Notes: generated by a model from the letters alone, not told the origin. DNA of 64,000 bases from Plantibacter elymi (nom. nud.) (GCF_900177795.1 NZ_FXWJ01000001.1:930001-994000), one strand, 5' to 3'; counted from the stretch's first letter, positions 1-10,644 are shown. Numbers and translations are program-made.

Positions 1-68
1 AGCGCTTCAAGGAGCCGATCCCCGAGACCTTCTGGACGGAGCTGCGCACCAGAGGGCTGCTCGGCTGA
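1..68 (+). CDS. C-terminal fragment of a probable aldo/keto reductase (sugar dehydrogenase type)
   Basis: Only the last 21 codons lie in the window, read in the frame starting at base 3 and ending with TGA at 66-68. The tail reads ...IPETFWTELRTRGLLG, which resembles the end of D-threo-aldose 1-dehydrogenase/L-fucose dehydrogenase aldo/keto reductases (a P-x-x-FW-x-x-L pattern). The stop codon overlaps the start of the next gene (ATGA), and the next two genes encode a lactonase-type amidohydrolase and a fucose mutarotase. That context supports a fucose dehydrogenase role, but the visible fragment alone cannot prove it. Confidence 0.5.
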   Translation, partial: RFKEPIPETFWTELRTRGLLG

Positions 69-931
69 TGCGGACGATCGACGCGCACCTCCACCTGTGG
101 AATCGCGCCGACGGGTATCACTGGCTCGCTTCGGCCGACGAAGCGCTTCGCGAGGACTTCACGCCAGAGCGTGCGGCCGCAGAGCTGCAAGCGGCCGGCG
201 TCGATGCGGCGATCCTCGTCCAGGCCGACGACACCGAGCTCGACACGATGTCCATGCTCAGTGCATCGGACGCTTTCAGCTGGGTGGCCGGCGTCGTCGG
301 CTGGGTGCCGATCGACGATGCGAAGCGGGCCGAGGCACTGCTCGACCGTTGGGGCGCGCACCCGCGGTTCCGCGGCGTTCGTCAGTTGCTGCACGACGAT
401 CCCCGGGACGGCCTGCTCCTGGCCGCGCCCGCGCGCCGGTTGGCGGCGGTCCTCGCGGACCGCGGGTTTCCGCTCGATCTCCCGAACGCCTTCCCTCGGC
501 TGCTCCGTGACGCCACGGAACTCGCGCGGCTGGAGGAGGGGCTGACGATCGTCGTCGACCACCTCGCGAAGCCGCCGCGTGACGATGAGGCCTTCGAACG
601 ATGGGCGACCGAGCTGGCCGCGGCGGCGGCGTCACCGAACGTGGTCGCGAAGGTGTCGGGCCTCAACCATGCCGGTCGGCCGTTCGTTGCGGCCGACGTG
701 CGTCGGGCCTGGGACACCGCGCTCGACTGCTTCGGGGCCGAGCGGTTGATGCTCGGCGGCGACTGGCCGATGACGATCAGGAGCGGCGGGTACGGTGCGG
801 TCTGGCACGAGCTGTCCGGTCTCGTCGACGAGTTGTTGCCGGCGGAACGCGATGCACTCCGTGGAGGGACGGCGACGCGCGTCTACCGGCTCGACCCCCG
901 CGGGCCGGTCGGCGTCGACGGACTGACATGA
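68..931 (+). CDS. Amidohydrolase-family lactonase (L-fuconolactonase-like)
   Basis: A 287-residue protein of the amidohydrolase-2 family (TIM-barrel metal hydrolases). The N-terminal metal motif HLHLW is at about residues 7-11. An internal VVDHLAKPP segment sits near residue 160, and LGGDWPM, carrying the conserved late Asp, near 235. This size and layout fit L-fucono-1,5-lactonase or 2-pyrone-4,6-dicarboxylate hydrolase enzymes. The ATG overlaps the stop of the upstream reductase fragment, so translation is probably coupled. With that dehydrogenase and the mutarotase downstream, hydrolysis of fuconolactone in a non-phosphorylated fucose pathway is the most likely role. Substrate is inferred from neighbours only. 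Confidence 0.8.
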   Translation: MRTIDAHLHLWNRADGYHWLASADEALREDFTPERAAAELQAAGVDAAILVQADDTELDTMSMLSASDAFSWVAGVVGWVPIDDAKRAEALLDRWGAHPRFRGVRQLLHDDPRDGLLLAAPARRLAAVLADRGFPLDLPNAFPRLLRDATELARLEEGLTIVVDHLAKPPRDDEAFERWATELAAAAASPNVVAKVSGLNHAGRPFVAADVRRAWDTALDCFGAERLMLGGDWPMTIRSGGYGAVWHELSGLVDELLPAERDALRGGTATRVYRLDPRGPVGVDGLT

Positions 932-974
932 TCGGGCAGACGGATGGATACAGAACCATGACGAGGAGGTCACC

Positions 975-1391
975 ATGCTGACAGGGATCGACCCGGTGCT
1001 GACCGGAGAACTGCTGCTGCACCTGGATGCGATGGGGCATTCGGACACGGTGGTGATCGCCGACGCGCACTTCCCGGCCGCCCGGCTCGGCGAACGCGTC
1101 GTGGTCCTCCCGACGCTCTCGACACCTGAGGTCCTCCGAGCGGTGCGCACGGTCATCCCGCTCGATGACGAACCCGTGCTCGACCTCATGACGAGTGCCG
1201 ACGGCACGGTGCTCGACGTCCAGCAGGAACTCATCGCCGCCGCCGGCACGACCGAGGACGCCGTGCGCTTCGTCGACCGGTTCGCCTACTACGACGAGGC
1301 CGCCACGGCGTTCCTCATCATCCGTACGGGCGAGACCAGGACCTACGGGAACGTCACCCTGCGGAAGGGCCTCGTGACACGCACGGCGTGA
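975..1391 (+). CDS. fucU: RbsD/FucU-family sugar mutarotase (probable L-fucose mutarotase)
   Basis: The 138-residue product matches the RbsD/FucU family in length and motifs. GHSDTVVIADAHFP near residues 21-34 is the family core, including the conserved His and Asp that catalyse alpha/beta anomer exchange. The C-terminal ETRTYGNVTLRKG is also typical. A GAGG ribosome site lies just before the ATG. It follows the lactonase gene by 43 bases on the same strand, so the three genes probably form one operon for fucose, or a related deoxysugar, oxidation. FucU is preferred to RbsD because of the neighbours. Confidence 0.85.
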   Translation: MLTGIDPVLTGELLLHLDAMGHSDTVVIADAHFPAARLGERVVVLPTLSTPEVLRAVRTVIPLDDEPVLDLMTSADGTVLDVQQELIAAAGTTEDAVRFVDRFAYYDEAATAFLIIRTGETRTYGNVTLRKGLVTRTA

Positions 1392-1406
1392 GGCCGTTCG
1401 GCGCGG

Positions 1407-1814
1407 TCACCAGCAGAGCGCGACGATCGCGACACCGACCGCACCGTAGACACCGGCCTGGACCTGCCGCCGGCGGTCCTTCGGTGCGACCGCGGTCTCG
1501 ACGGTCGCCCCGTGTTCGTCGAGTGAGCGCTTCGGTTTGGGCGCGTGCCACGGGAGTGACCGCCAGCGCAGGGCGGCTCCGGCGAGTCCGAAGCCGACGA
1601 TCGCGACGGCGAGGACCCACGCCCAGGACCAGACGCCCACCGGTGCGGCGAGGGCGCGGACGAGCGCGAGGATCACGACGCTGTCGACCGCGTCGACGAC
1701 GAGTCGGTAGCGCTCGGTCGCCGACCAGCGTCCCGTACTCCACGCATGCGCGACCTGGAGGGCGAGGACCCACGCGACGAGGGCGACGACGGTGGGGATC
1801 AGGATCTCGATCAT
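1407..1814 (-). CDS. Small integral membrane protein of unknown function
   Basis: A 135-residue protein with a hydrophobic N-terminal helix (about residues 4-24), further membrane segments near 45-60 and 66-84, and a last one near 117-134. A basic/polar loop (HAPKPKRS and after) separates the third and fourth segments. I do not recognise a named family. Its ATG overlaps the stop of the upstream serine hydrolase gene (ATGA at 1811-1814), so the two are almost certainly co-translated. This suggests a partner role at the membrane for the beta-lactamase-fold protein or its regulator. Convergent to fucU, with 15 bases between the ends. Confidence 0.6.
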   Translation of the reverse strand: MIEILIPTVVALVAWVLALQVAHAWSTGRWSATERYRLVVDAVDSVVILALVRALAAPVGVWSWAWVLAVAIVGFGLAGAALRWRSLPWHAPKPKRSLDEHGATVETAVAPKDRRRQVQAGVYGAVGVAIVALCW

Positions 1815-2908
1815 CGTGCTGCTCCGATCTGCTCGAGGAGGGCGACGCCGGCCGCATCGACCGACTCCTGGGTCGCCGAGACGAGGACCACCGCGGTGCC
1901 GGTCGCTGGAACGACCCCGACGAAGGACGCGAAGCCGCCCGTGGCGCCGTTGTGCCAGACGAGGTCCTCACCGTCGATCGCCTTCCGATCGGTGATCCAG
2001 GCCCAGCCGATCTCGCGATCGCCGAACGCCGTCTGTGGGGCGAGCGCCTCGATGCCCGGCGCGCTGCCGTCGGCCAGTCGTTCCGCAAAACGCGCGAGAT
2101 CCGCCGTGTCCGAGCGAATGCCACCGGCGGGCCCGATCGCCGTGCCGGTCCATGCTGCGGCGGTCCGTCCGCCGGCGGTCTCGCCGAGCAGGTCGCGGTC
2201 GCCGAGGTCGCCCGCATCGCTCACGGGGGCGGTCGCGTCGAGTCCCATCGGACCGGTGATCCGTTCCTCGAGGAGGTCGGCGTAGCTGGTGCCGGCGGCC
2301 GCGCCGAGGGCGGCACCGAGCAGTTCGAAACCGAGGTTGGAGTAGGTGCCCTTCGGGGTGTCGAGGGAGGCGGACCGCGCCTGCTCGCGCAGCTGGTCGA
2401 GGTCCTCACCGTAGGGGTTCGCCGTGGTGAGCGCGAACCACGTCGAGGAGAGGATCGTCGAGAGGTCGATCGGCAGCCGGGGCAGGCCTGAGGTGTGGGT
2501 GGCGAGCTGCTCGAGGGTGACGTCCGCCGCGGGCGCGGCGCCCAGTTCGAGGAGGTCACCGAGCCTGGTGTCCGGGGTGACCTCGCCGCGCTCGATCGCG
2601 TCGGCGAGCAACAGTCCCGTGAATGCCTTGCTCACCGATCCGATCTCGAACCGGGTGTCCGGCTGGGCGCCGATCGTCGCGGTGCGGGTGCCGTCCGGGG
2701 TGACGACGACGGCCAGCAGGGCCTTGCGGTCGGGGCCGGCGAGCTCGCGGACGGTCGCCGCGAGTTCGGCGTCGCCGGTGGCCTCGGGGGGAAGCGTCGA
2801 GGGCCCTGGCCGGAAGGCGAGCCCGATCGCGAGGGCGACAGCGGTGCTGACGGCGGCGATGACCCAGACCCGTCTGGGTCGGGACGTGCTGCGTGGTGTG
2901 GCGGTCAT
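1811..2908 (-). CDS. Serine hydrolase of the beta-lactamase/penicillin-binding-protein C fold
   Basis: The 365-residue protein has an N-terminal signal anchor (VIAAVSTAVALAIGLAF, about residues 16-32), so it acts outside the membrane. The catalytic triad motifs of the beta-lactamase-like family are visible: SVSK (S-x-x-K) near residue 93, YSN (Y-x-N) near 190, and HNGATGG (H-x-G) near 319. Members include class C beta-lactamases, D-alanyl-D-alanine carboxypeptidases and esterases. The exact substrate is not readable here. The gene lies 25 bases after the ArsR-like regulator gene on the same strand, which suggests control by that regulator. It overlaps the small membrane protein gene downstream. 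Confidence 0.85.
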   Translation of the reverse strand: MTATPRSTSRPRRVWVIAAVSTAVALAIGLAFRPGPSTLPPEATGDAELAATVRELAGPDRKALLAVVVTPDGTRTATIGAQPDTRFEIGSVSKAFTGLLLADAIERGEVTPDTRLGDLLELGAAPAADVTLEQLATHTSGLPRLPIDLSTILSSTWFALTTANPYGEDLDQLREQARSASLDTPKGTYSNLGFELLGAALGAAAGTSYADLLEERITGPMGLDATAPVSDAGDLGDRDLLGETAGGRTAAAWTGTAIGPAGGIRSDTADLARFAERLADGSAPGIEALAPQTAFGDREIGWAWITDRKAIDGEDLVWHNGATGGFASFVGVVPATGTAVVLVSATQESVDAAGVALLEQIGAAR

Positions 2909-2933
2909 GCGGGGTCCTTCCTGGGGTCGGTGG

Positions 2934-3515
2934 TCATTCCATGGCGGCGACGGCGACGAGCAGCGGGACGAGTCGCATGGGTGGGACCGCGACCCGACCG
3001 CGGCCGGCTGGTTGCAGCCAGCCGGCGGCCGTCAGGACGCGGACGTGGTGGTAGACCTGGCCGGTCGTCCCGATGCCGTCGAGTTCGCCGAGGTCCGCGA
3101 GTGCGGAGGTGCCGTTGGCGACGGCCAGGAGCAGCTGCAGTCGGACGGGCGAGCCGATGGCCGCGAGTCGCGATGCCGCCGTCGCGAGTGGACCGGAGCC
3201 TGCTGATTCCGCGGCGTCGGGGTCGTCGCCGAGCGCGAGGAGGTCGTCGGTCGCCCTGGCGTACTGCCACTGCACGGGTCCACCGCCGGTGACGACCGAT
3301 CCGGTGAAGAGGACCGCCCCATGCTCGAGCTCGGCCGTGCGCTGTTCGAGCCCGCGGAGCGCCCAGAAGGTGTCGTCGGCATCGCCCGTCGCGGCTGCGG
3401 ACGCGACGTCGTCCGGTCGCTCGGTGGTCGTGTCGTCGCCGGCCGGTCGGGCGAACACGGCGGCTTCGAGACGCGCGAGACGTGCCTCGTGGTCGCCGGG
3501 GTCGATGATCGTCAT
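2934..3515 (-). CDS. ArsR-like winged-helix transcriptional regulator
   Basis: A 193-residue protein whose C-terminal half carries an ArsR-like winged helix. ASRLAAIGSPVRLQLLLAVANG precedes a recognition-helix region GTTGQVYHHVRVLTAAGWL and a short wing (GRGRVAVPP). The N-terminal half (about residues 1-100) is acidic/polar and longer than in minimal ArsR proteins, so it may hold a sensor or oligomerisation part. No metal-binding Cys motif is seen. It is the first gene of a minus-strand unit with the serine hydrolase and the small membrane protein. A perfect 12-base palindrome 18 bases upstream of its start is a good autoregulatory operator candidate. Confidence 0.8.
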   Translation of the reverse strand: MTIIDPGDHEARLARLEAAVFARPAGDDTTTERPDDVASAAATGDADDTFWALRGLEQRTAELEHGAVLFTGSVVTGGGPVQWQYARATDDLLALGDDPDAAESAGSGPLATAASRLAAIGSPVRLQLLLAVANGTSALADLGELDGIGTTGQVYHHVRVLTAAGWLQPAGRGRVAVPPMRLVPLLVAVAAME

Positions 3516-3533
3516 GACCCAAGTGTATAAATA

Positions 3534-3545
3534 TCGTAATTACGA
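3534..3545. promoter_or_regulatory. Perfect 12-bp palindrome, candidate operator of the ArsR-like regulator
   Basis: TCGTAATTACGA is identical to its reverse complement and lies in an AT-rich patch (about 3525-3555) within very GC-rich DNA. It is 18 bases upstream of the regulator start (minus strand), where a promoter would be expected. TAATTACGA-type sites are typical of ArsR/MarR-like dimers. The role is inferred. Confidence 0.55.
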
Positions 3546-3589
3546 AATCAAGCTAGACAGTCCTCTGGCCCGAGCGGTAGTGGCGCGTG

Positions 3590-5056
3590 TCACACCCGCG
3601 AGGCGAGCCGCCCCTGCTTCGCGTGCACCGGGATCAGCAGTCCGAGGCCGATGAGCAGCACGAGCACGATCCCGAGGATCCCCCAGAACTGCGCCCCACC
3701 GAGCGTGACGAACAGCGCGAAGGCGGTCGGCGCGAGGAAGGACACGGCGCGGCCGGTGGTGGCGTAGAGGCCGAAGACCTCACCCTCGCGGCCCTCGGGG
3801 ATGATGCGCGCCAGGAACGAGCGGCTCGCCGACTGGGCAGGGCCGACGAACAGGCACAGCATGAGCCCGAAGATCCAGAAGATCGTCGCGCCGCCTTCGT
3901 GGAGGAAGAACACGGCGCTTCCCGCGATGACGAGGCCGATGAGCGACGCGACGATGACGGGTTTCGGGCCCACCTTGTCGTCGAGCAGGCCGATCGTGAT
4001 CGTCGCGATCCCGGCGACGACGTTGGCGGCGATCGCGAAGATGATCACCTCGCCGGGTGAGAAGCCGAAGGTCCCCGCGGCCAGGACGCCACCGAAGGTG
4101 AAGACACCGGCGAGCCCGTCGCGGAACACCGCGCTCGCGAGCAGGAAGTAGAGCGTCTGTCGGCTGTCGCGCCAGAGTTCCGCGATGCTCTTGGCGAGGA
4201 CGCCGTAGGAGGCGAAGAACCCGACGTGCGGCCGGGCGACGGCCTGGGGTGCGTGGTACTCGGGCACCGCGAACAGCACGGGCAGGGCGAAGATCCCGAA
4301 CCACGCCGCGGAGACGAGCATCGCGACGCGGACGTCCATGCCGTCCTCGCCGGTGACGCCGAAGAGTCCGACCTCGGGGGAGATGAAGCCGAAGTACACG
4401 ATGAGCAGCAGCACGATGCCGCCGATGTACCCCATGCCCCAGCCGAGACCGGAGACCTTGCCGATGGAGGTGGGCGTCGACACCTGGGCGAGCATCGCGT
4501 TGTAGTTGACGCCGGCGAACTCGAACACGATGTTGCCGACCGCGAGGAGGACGAGGCCCAGCCAGAGGAAGTTCGGATCGGGGGCGACGAAGAAGAGGAG
4601 TGCGGTGATCGCGACGACGACGTAGGTGTTGAAGCCGAGCCAGAACTTCCGCCGCCCGGCGGAGTCCGACCGCTGGCCGACGACCGGCGCGAGGATCGCG
4701 ATCAGCAGCCCGGCGGCGGCGAGCGCCCACCCGAGCGACGCCGACACCGCGGCCTCCTCGCCGAAGGAGTCGCTCGTCAGATAGACGGTGAACACGAAGG
4801 TGGTGACGACGGCGTTGAACGACGCCGAGCCCCAGTCCCACAGGCTCCACGCGAAGATGCGGCCCTTACGGCCCGCCTGCGCCTTCACGGCGGCGACCTG
4901 CGAGGTGTCGAGGTCGACGGTGGCCGCTGCGGCGTCGGGGGTGACGAGCGGTGGTGGCGGGAAGTTGCGTGGCCGGGATCCGAGACGCGGGGCCTCGTCG
5001 CCGTGCCCGCCTGTCCGGCCGGTGTCGTCGGTGCCACCTGGGGGAGTCGTGCTCAT
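3590..5056 (-). CDS. UMF1/Atg22-type major facilitator transporter
   Basis: A 488-residue integral membrane protein with about 12 hydrophobic segments. The N-terminal RIFAWSLWDWGSASFNAV motif and the following FVFTVYLTS are characteristic of UMF1-family MFS proteins, related to Atg22 of vacuoles. A polar N-terminal tail of about 65 residues (glycine/proline rich) precedes the first helix. The substrate is unknown; Atg22 relatives export amino acids from vacuoles, but that role cannot be carried over directly. A TAGCCT box on the minus strand (bases 5063-5068) ends 6 bases before the ATG, so the mRNA may be leaderless. It stands alone, divergent from the Clp ATPase gene. Confidence 0.85.
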   Translation of the reverse strand: MSTTPPGGTDDTGRTGGHGDEAPRLGSRPRNFPPPPLVTPDAAAATVDLDTSQVAAVKAQAGRKGRIFAWSLWDWGSASFNAVVTTFVFTVYLTSDSFGEEAAVSASLGWALAAAGLLIAILAPVVGQRSDSAGRRKFWLGFNTYVVVAITALLFFVAPDPNFLWLGLVLLAVGNIVFEFAGVNYNAMLAQVSTPTSIGKVSGLGWGMGYIGGIVLLLIVYFGFISPEVGLFGVTGEDGMDVRVAMLVSAAWFGIFALPVLFAVPEYHAPQAVARPHVGFFASYGVLAKSIAELWRDSRQTLYFLLASAVFRDGLAGVFTFGGVLAAGTFGFSPGEVIIFAIAANVVAGIATITIGLLDDKVGPKPVIVASLIGLVIAGSAVFFLHEGGATIFWIFGLMLCLFVGPAQSASRSFLARIIPEGREGEVFGLYATTGRAVSFLAPTAFALFVTLGGAQFWGILGIVLVLLIGLGLLIPVHAKQGRLASRV

Positions 5057-5175
5057 GCACTGAGGCTAGTGCCGCGTGGTGAACGGGCGGTAGCGCGCGT
5101 CCCGGAGCGCGATGGCTGGGGGTTCGCTGGGACGCGGATCGTTGCCGGGAATAGCTTCGGGCACCCCGCGTTGGA

Positions 5176-5196
5176 CTTGAGCGTACGACACTCAAG
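5176..5196. promoter_or_regulatory. HAIR operator (HspR binding site) upstream of the Clp ATPase gene
   Basis: CTTGAGC-N7-ACTCAAG matches the HspR-associated inverted repeat consensus (CTTGAGT-N7-ACTCAAG) at 13 of 14 positions with exact 7-base spacing. It ends 20 bases before the GTG start of the ATPase gene, and the AGGAGG ribosome site follows at 5206-5211. This places the gene in the HspR regulon. I could not assign convincing -35/-10 hexamers here. Confidence 0.85.
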
Positions 5197-5216
5197 TTTG
5201 AATCCAGGAGGTTCAC

Positions 5217-7799
5217 GTGCCCGAAGACTTCACCCAGGGCGGCGCAGCAGCAGACGGCGGATCGTCGTCGTTCGACGACTTCCTCGCCCGATACCTCGAG
5301 GGCGAGCGGGCGCGTTCGGCGCGGACCATCGACCTCAGCCGCTTCCTCACCGCACGGACGCAGGAGATCCTGCAACGCGCCGGCCGGTTCGCGCTCGAGC
5401 GCGGCCAGAACGAGCTCGACGCGCTGCACATCCTGCGCGTCATCGTGAGCGAGGAGCCCGCGAAGGACGCCGTCGCGCGCCTCGGCGTCGACCCGAAGGT
5501 CATCGCCAAGGCCGCCGAACAGCGTCTGCCGCAGGCATCCTCACCGAGCGTCAAGGACCCGGCCATCACGCCGTCGGCCCAGCGCGCGCTGTTCCACGCC
5601 TACCAGGTGGCCCGCGCCGCCGGATCGACGTACGTCGACCCCGAGCACCTCTTCTTCGCGCTCGTCATCAACCAGGACTCGCCCGCCGGTGAGGTCCTCG
5701 CCCGCGCGGGCGTCACGGCGGAGGCGTTGACCCAGGGCATGCGCCAGACCGTCGGCGACCCCGGCGTCGCCACCGACGACCAGGACGACCGCGATGCCGA
5801 CGACCTCGACTCGGACACCCCGATGCTCGACCGTTTCGGCACCGACCTCACGGCGCTCGCCGCAGGCGGATCGCTCGACCCCGTCATTGGACGCTCGGCG
5901 GAGATCGAGCAGACCATCGAGATCCTCTCCCGCCGCACGAAGAACAACCCCGTGCTCGTCGGCGAAGCCGGCGTCGGCAAGACCGCGGTCGTCGAGGGGC
6001 TCGCCCAGGCCATCGTCGACGGCGGCGTCCCGGAGCAGCTGCGCGGCAAGCGCGTCGTCTCACTCGACCTGCCGGCCATGGTCGCCGGAACCCGGTACCG
6101 CGGTGACTTCGAGGAGCGCCTCACCGGCCTGCTCGACGAGATCGCGGCCAACCGGTCCGAGCTGATCGTCTTCATCGACGAGGTCCACACCGTCGTCGGC
6201 GCCGGAGGCTCCGGCGAGGGTGGCATGGACGCCGGCAACATGCTGAAGCCGCGTCTCGCGCGCGGTGAGCTGCACCTCATCGGTGCGACCACGCTCCGTG
6301 AGTACCGCGGGATCGAGAAGGACCCGGCGCTCGAACGCCGCTTCCAGCCCGTGCGGGTGGGCGAACCGTCGATCGAGGACGCCGTCCTCATCCTCGACGG
6401 TCTCCGTCCGGCGTACGAGGAGCACCACGACGTCCGCTTCACCGACGACGCCCTCCGCGCCGCCGTCGAGCTCTCGGCCCGCTACCTGCCCGACCGTGTC
6501 CTGCCCGACAAGGCCATCGACCTCGTCGACCAGGCCGGAGCCCGGCTGCGGTTGCGGCTCGGGAAGGCGGTCGACGTGAGTGCCCTCGTCGAGGAGCTCG
6601 CGACCCTCGAGGCGTCGAAGAACGCTGCCGTGTCGGCCGAGCACTACGAGGAGGCCTCGCGCATCCGCGACGAGATCACCGCCGTGCAGGCGAAGCTCGA
6701 CGCCGCCTCCAACGGACCCGGTGCCCGCACCGACCGTGACGCGGTCGTCGACGAGGCCCAGATCGCCGGCGTCGTGTCCCGCGCCACCGGCATCCCGGTC
6801 AGTCGGCTCACGGAGGGCGAGCGGGAACGTCTCGCCGGTCTCGAGGACGAGCTGCACGCTCGCGTCATCGGCCAGCACGACGCCGTGACCGCGGTCTCGA
6901 AGGCCGTCCGTCGCAACCGCACGGGCATGGGGGACGCGAACCGACCCGTCGGCAGCTTCCTGTTCCTCGGCCCCACCGGCGTGGGCAAGACGGAGCTCGC
7001 GAAGGCGCTCGCCGGATCCCTCTTCGCGGACGAGCACTCCGTGATCCGCTTCGACATGAGCGAGTTCGGCGAACGCCACACGGTGTCGCGACTCGTCGGC
7101 GCCCCTCCCGGGTACGTCGGGTTCGACGAGGCGGGCCAGCTCACCGAGCGCGTGCGGCGCAACCCGTACTCGATCGTGCTGTTCGACGAGATCGAGAAGG
7201 CGCACCCGGACGTCTTCAACCTGCTCCTGCAGGTGCTCGACGACGGTCGCCTGACCGATGGTCAGGGGCGGACGATCGACTTCCGCAACACGGTCGTGGT
7301 CATGACCTCGAACCTCGGCTCCGAGTTCCTCGCATCCCGTTCCGGTGCGATGGGCTTCGTGGCCGGTGGCGCCGACGACCCCACGGGCTTCGGCTCCGAG
7401 GAGGCGCTGCGGGCGCGGGTCATGGGCAAGCTGCGCGAGGCGATGCGCCCGGAGTTCCTCAACCGCATCGATGAGATCGTCCTCTTCTGCAAGCTCGACC
7501 AGCAGCAGCTGCAAGAGATCGTCGGACTGATGCTCGGCCGCACGACCGAACGGTTGGCCGCGCGCGGTGCGTCACTCGAGACGACTCCGGAAGCGCTCGC
7601 GCTCCTCGCGGAGCTCGGCTACGAGCCGGAGTACGGCGCGCGCCCCCTGCGTCGCCTCATTCAACGTGAGGTCGACGACCGCATCGCCGAGCTCGTCGTG
7701 GGCGGCGGGGTCGGCGACGGCTCGACCGTGCACGTCGACGCGGTCGGCGGGAAGATCGTCGTCACGGAGCGTTCCGTGGTGGTGGCGGAAGCCGCCTAG
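5217..7799 (+). CDS. Clp ATPase, ClpC-type unfoldase with HspR operator
   Basis: An 860-residue AAA+ protein starting at GTG, with AGGAGG five bases before it. The order is: Clp N-domain repeats (about 35-180), first AAA module with Walker A GEAGVGKT (~248), a short middle region containing an [13 protein letters not shown] helix (~475) like the UVR motif of ClpC, and second AAA module with Walker A GPTGVGKT (~585). An MGF tripeptide at ~712 sits where ClpP-binding loops (LGF/IGF) occur in ClpA/ClpC. It lacks the long ClpB coiled-coil M-domain. I therefore read it as a protease-linked unfoldase rather than a disaggregase, although database names may say ClpB or ClpA. The HAIR site upstream indicates heat-shock induction by relief of HspR. 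Confidence 0.85.
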   Translation: MPEDFTQGGAAADGGSSSFDDFLARYLEGERARSARTIDLSRFLTARTQEILQRAGRFALERGQNELDALHILRVIVSEEPAKDAVARLGVDPKVIAKAAEQRLPQASSPSVKDPAITPSAQRALFHAYQVARAAGSTYVDPEHLFFALVINQDSPAGEVLARAGVTAEALTQGMRQTVGDPGVATDDQDDRDADDLDSDTPMLDRFGTDLTALAAGGSLDPVIGRSAEIEQTIEILSRRTKNNPVLVGEAGVGKTAVVEGLAQAIVDGGVPEQLRGKRVVSLDLPAMVAGTRYRGDFEERLTGLLDEIAANRSELIVFIDEVHTVVGAGGSGEGGMDAGNMLKPRLARGELHLIGATTLREYRGIEKDPALERRFQPVRVGEPSIEDAVLILDGLRPAYEEHHDVRFTDDALRAAVELSARYLPDRVLPDKAIDLVDQAGARLRLRLGKAVDVSALVEELATLEASKNAAVSAEHYEEASRIRDEITAVQAKLDAASNGPGARTDRDAVVDEAQIAGVVSRATGIPVSRLTEGERERLAGLEDELHARVIGQHDAVTAVSKAVRRNRTGMGDANRPVGSFLFLGPTGVGKTELAKALAGSLFADEHSVIRFDMSEFGERHTVSRLVGAPPGYVGFDEAGQLTERVRRNPYSIVLFDEIEKAHPDVFNLLLQVLDDGRLTDGQGRTIDFRNTVVVMTSNLGSEFLASRSGAMGFVAGGADDPTGFGSEEALRARVMGKLREAMRPEFLNRIDEIVLFCKLDQQQLQEIVGLMLGRTTERLAARGASLETTPEALALLAELGYEPEYGARPLRRLIQREVDDRIAELVVGGGVGDGSTVHVDAVGGKIVVTERSVVVAEAA

Positions 7800-7815
7800 G
7801 CGGCGCCCCCCTGCA

Positions 7816-7860
7816 ACGGGCCCAGGACCGGACCTCCGGCCCTGGGCCCGTCGTCGTTTC
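7816..7860 (+). terminator. Intrinsic terminator after the Clp ATPase gene
   Basis: ACGGGCCCAGG at 7816-7826 pairs perfectly with CCTGGGCCCGT at 7841-7851 (11 bp, 14-base loop). A short T-containing tail (GTCGTTTC) follows. It lies 17 bases after the stop codon and separates the ATPase transcript from the dnaK promoter. The rest of the 305-base gap (7800-8104) holds two HAIR sites, a promoter and a ~130-base leader without other visible features. Confidence 0.7.
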
Positions 7861-7900
7861 GGCGGGCCGCCCGCGCGGTCACCCTGGCCATCCGCTGGGA

Positions 7901-7921
7901 GTTGAGCCAGGCGGACTCAAC
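7901..7921. promoter_or_regulatory. HAIR-like operator 1 of the dnaK operon
   Basis: GTTGAGC-N7-ACTCAAC is a symmetric variant of the HspR HAIR consensus, with exact 7-base spacing. It lies directly upstream of the -35 hexamer of the dnaK promoter. Together with the second site at 7953-7973, whose centre is 52 bases away (about five helical turns), it brackets the promoter. Confidence 0.75.
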
Positions 7922-7925
7922 TTTC

Positions 7926-7954
7926 TTGACGTCGAAACCGGGCCTCGGTAGCAT
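7926..7954 (+). promoter_or_regulatory. dnaK operon promoter
   Basis: TTGACG at 7926-7931 and TAGCAT at 7949-7954 are spaced by 17 bases, a near-consensus housekeeping sigma promoter for an actinobacterium. The -10 end overlaps HAIR site 2, and HAIR site 1 abuts the -35. HspR binding should therefore block RNA polymerase. The predicted 5' leader of dnaK is about 140 bases. Confidence 0.75.
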
Positions 7955-7973
7955 TGAGTCTTCGGGGCTCAAG
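7953..7973. promoter_or_regulatory. HAIR operator 2 of the dnaK operon
   Basis: ATTGAGT-N7-GCTCAAG matches the HAIR consensus at 12 of 14 positions with correct spacing. It overlaps the last two bases of the -10 hexamer and covers the expected transcription start, so bound HspR should repress dnaK-grpE-dnaJ-hspR. Confidence 0.8.
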
Positions 7974-8104
7974 TCTCGACGTCACACCAGCATCACCCCA
8001 TCAACCAGCTCGGTGCCGAGCTCGTCGAGTCGACCGGACGCCCACAGCATGCCGCCCGAGTCGACGAGTTCTGAACCGGCAGTCAACACAAGGAGAACCA
8101 ACAC

Positions 8105-9967
<1,863 letters not shown>

Positions 9968-9969
9968 CC

Positions 9970-10644
9970 ATGACTGACGAGAACCAGAACCAGAACCAGG
10001 ACGATCCCATCATTCGTGACAAGCGACGGATCGACCCGGAGACCGGCGAGGTTCGTCAGCCTGGCACCGAGGGGGTTGACGCCGACGCGTCGGCCCCCTC
10101 GGGCGCACCTGCCGAATCCGCCGACGCCGACGCACCGGCCGCCGACGACGAGCTGACCGTCGAGGACATCCTCAACGCGGCTCCCGAGGAGCCCGTGCAG
10201 GGCGGCGACCTCTCCCCGGCCGAGCAGCTCGCTGCAGAACGCCTCGGCGACCTGCAGCGCGTCACGGCCGAGTACGCGAACTACCGGAAGCGCACCGAGG
10301 CCGGCCGCGAGGTGGAGCGCGAGCGCACCACCGGCGAGGTCGCCAAAGTCCTGCTCCCGGTACTCGACGACCTCGACCGCGCTGACAAGCACGGCGACCT
10401 CGAGGGCGACGCCCCCTTCACGCAGATCGCGGCCAAGCTCCGCGGCGCTGCCGAGAAGCTCGGGCTGAAGCCGTTCGGAGCGGTCGGCGAGACCTTCGAC
10501 CCCAACGTGCACGAGGCCATCTTCCAGCAGCCCACGCCGGGCGCCGAGGGCGAGACCGTCCTCGACGTCGTGGAGACCGGGTACCACCTGGGCTCCACCC
10601 TGCTGCGCGCCGCGAAGGTGGTCGTCGCGGTCCCGGCGAGCTAG
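9970..10644 (+). CDS. grpE: Nucleotide exchange factor GrpE
   Basis: A 224-residue protein. The first ~80 residues are acidic and low complexity (repeated ENQNQNQ, then Ala/Asp/Pro rich). A coiled-coil follows (AEQLAAERLGDLQRVTAEYANYRKRTEAGREVERERT), and then the beta-wing head domain containing GETFDPNVHEAIFQQ, the GrpE signature. It releases ADP from DnaK to reset the chaperone cycle. It starts two bases after the dnaK stop and ends two bases before dnaJ, indicating one operon. The long acidic N-terminal tail is common in actinobacterial GrpE. Confidence 0.97.
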   Translation: MTDENQNQNQDDPIIRDKRRIDPETGEVRQPGTEGVDADASAPSGAPAESADADAPAADDELTVEDILNAAPEEPVQGGDLSPAEQLAAERLGDLQRVTAEYANYRKRTEAGREVERERTTGEVAKVLLPVLDDLDRADKHGDLEGDAPFTQIAAKLRGAAEKLGLKPFGAVGETFDPNVHEAIFQQPTPGAEGETVLDVVETGYHLGSTLLRAAKVVVAVPAS

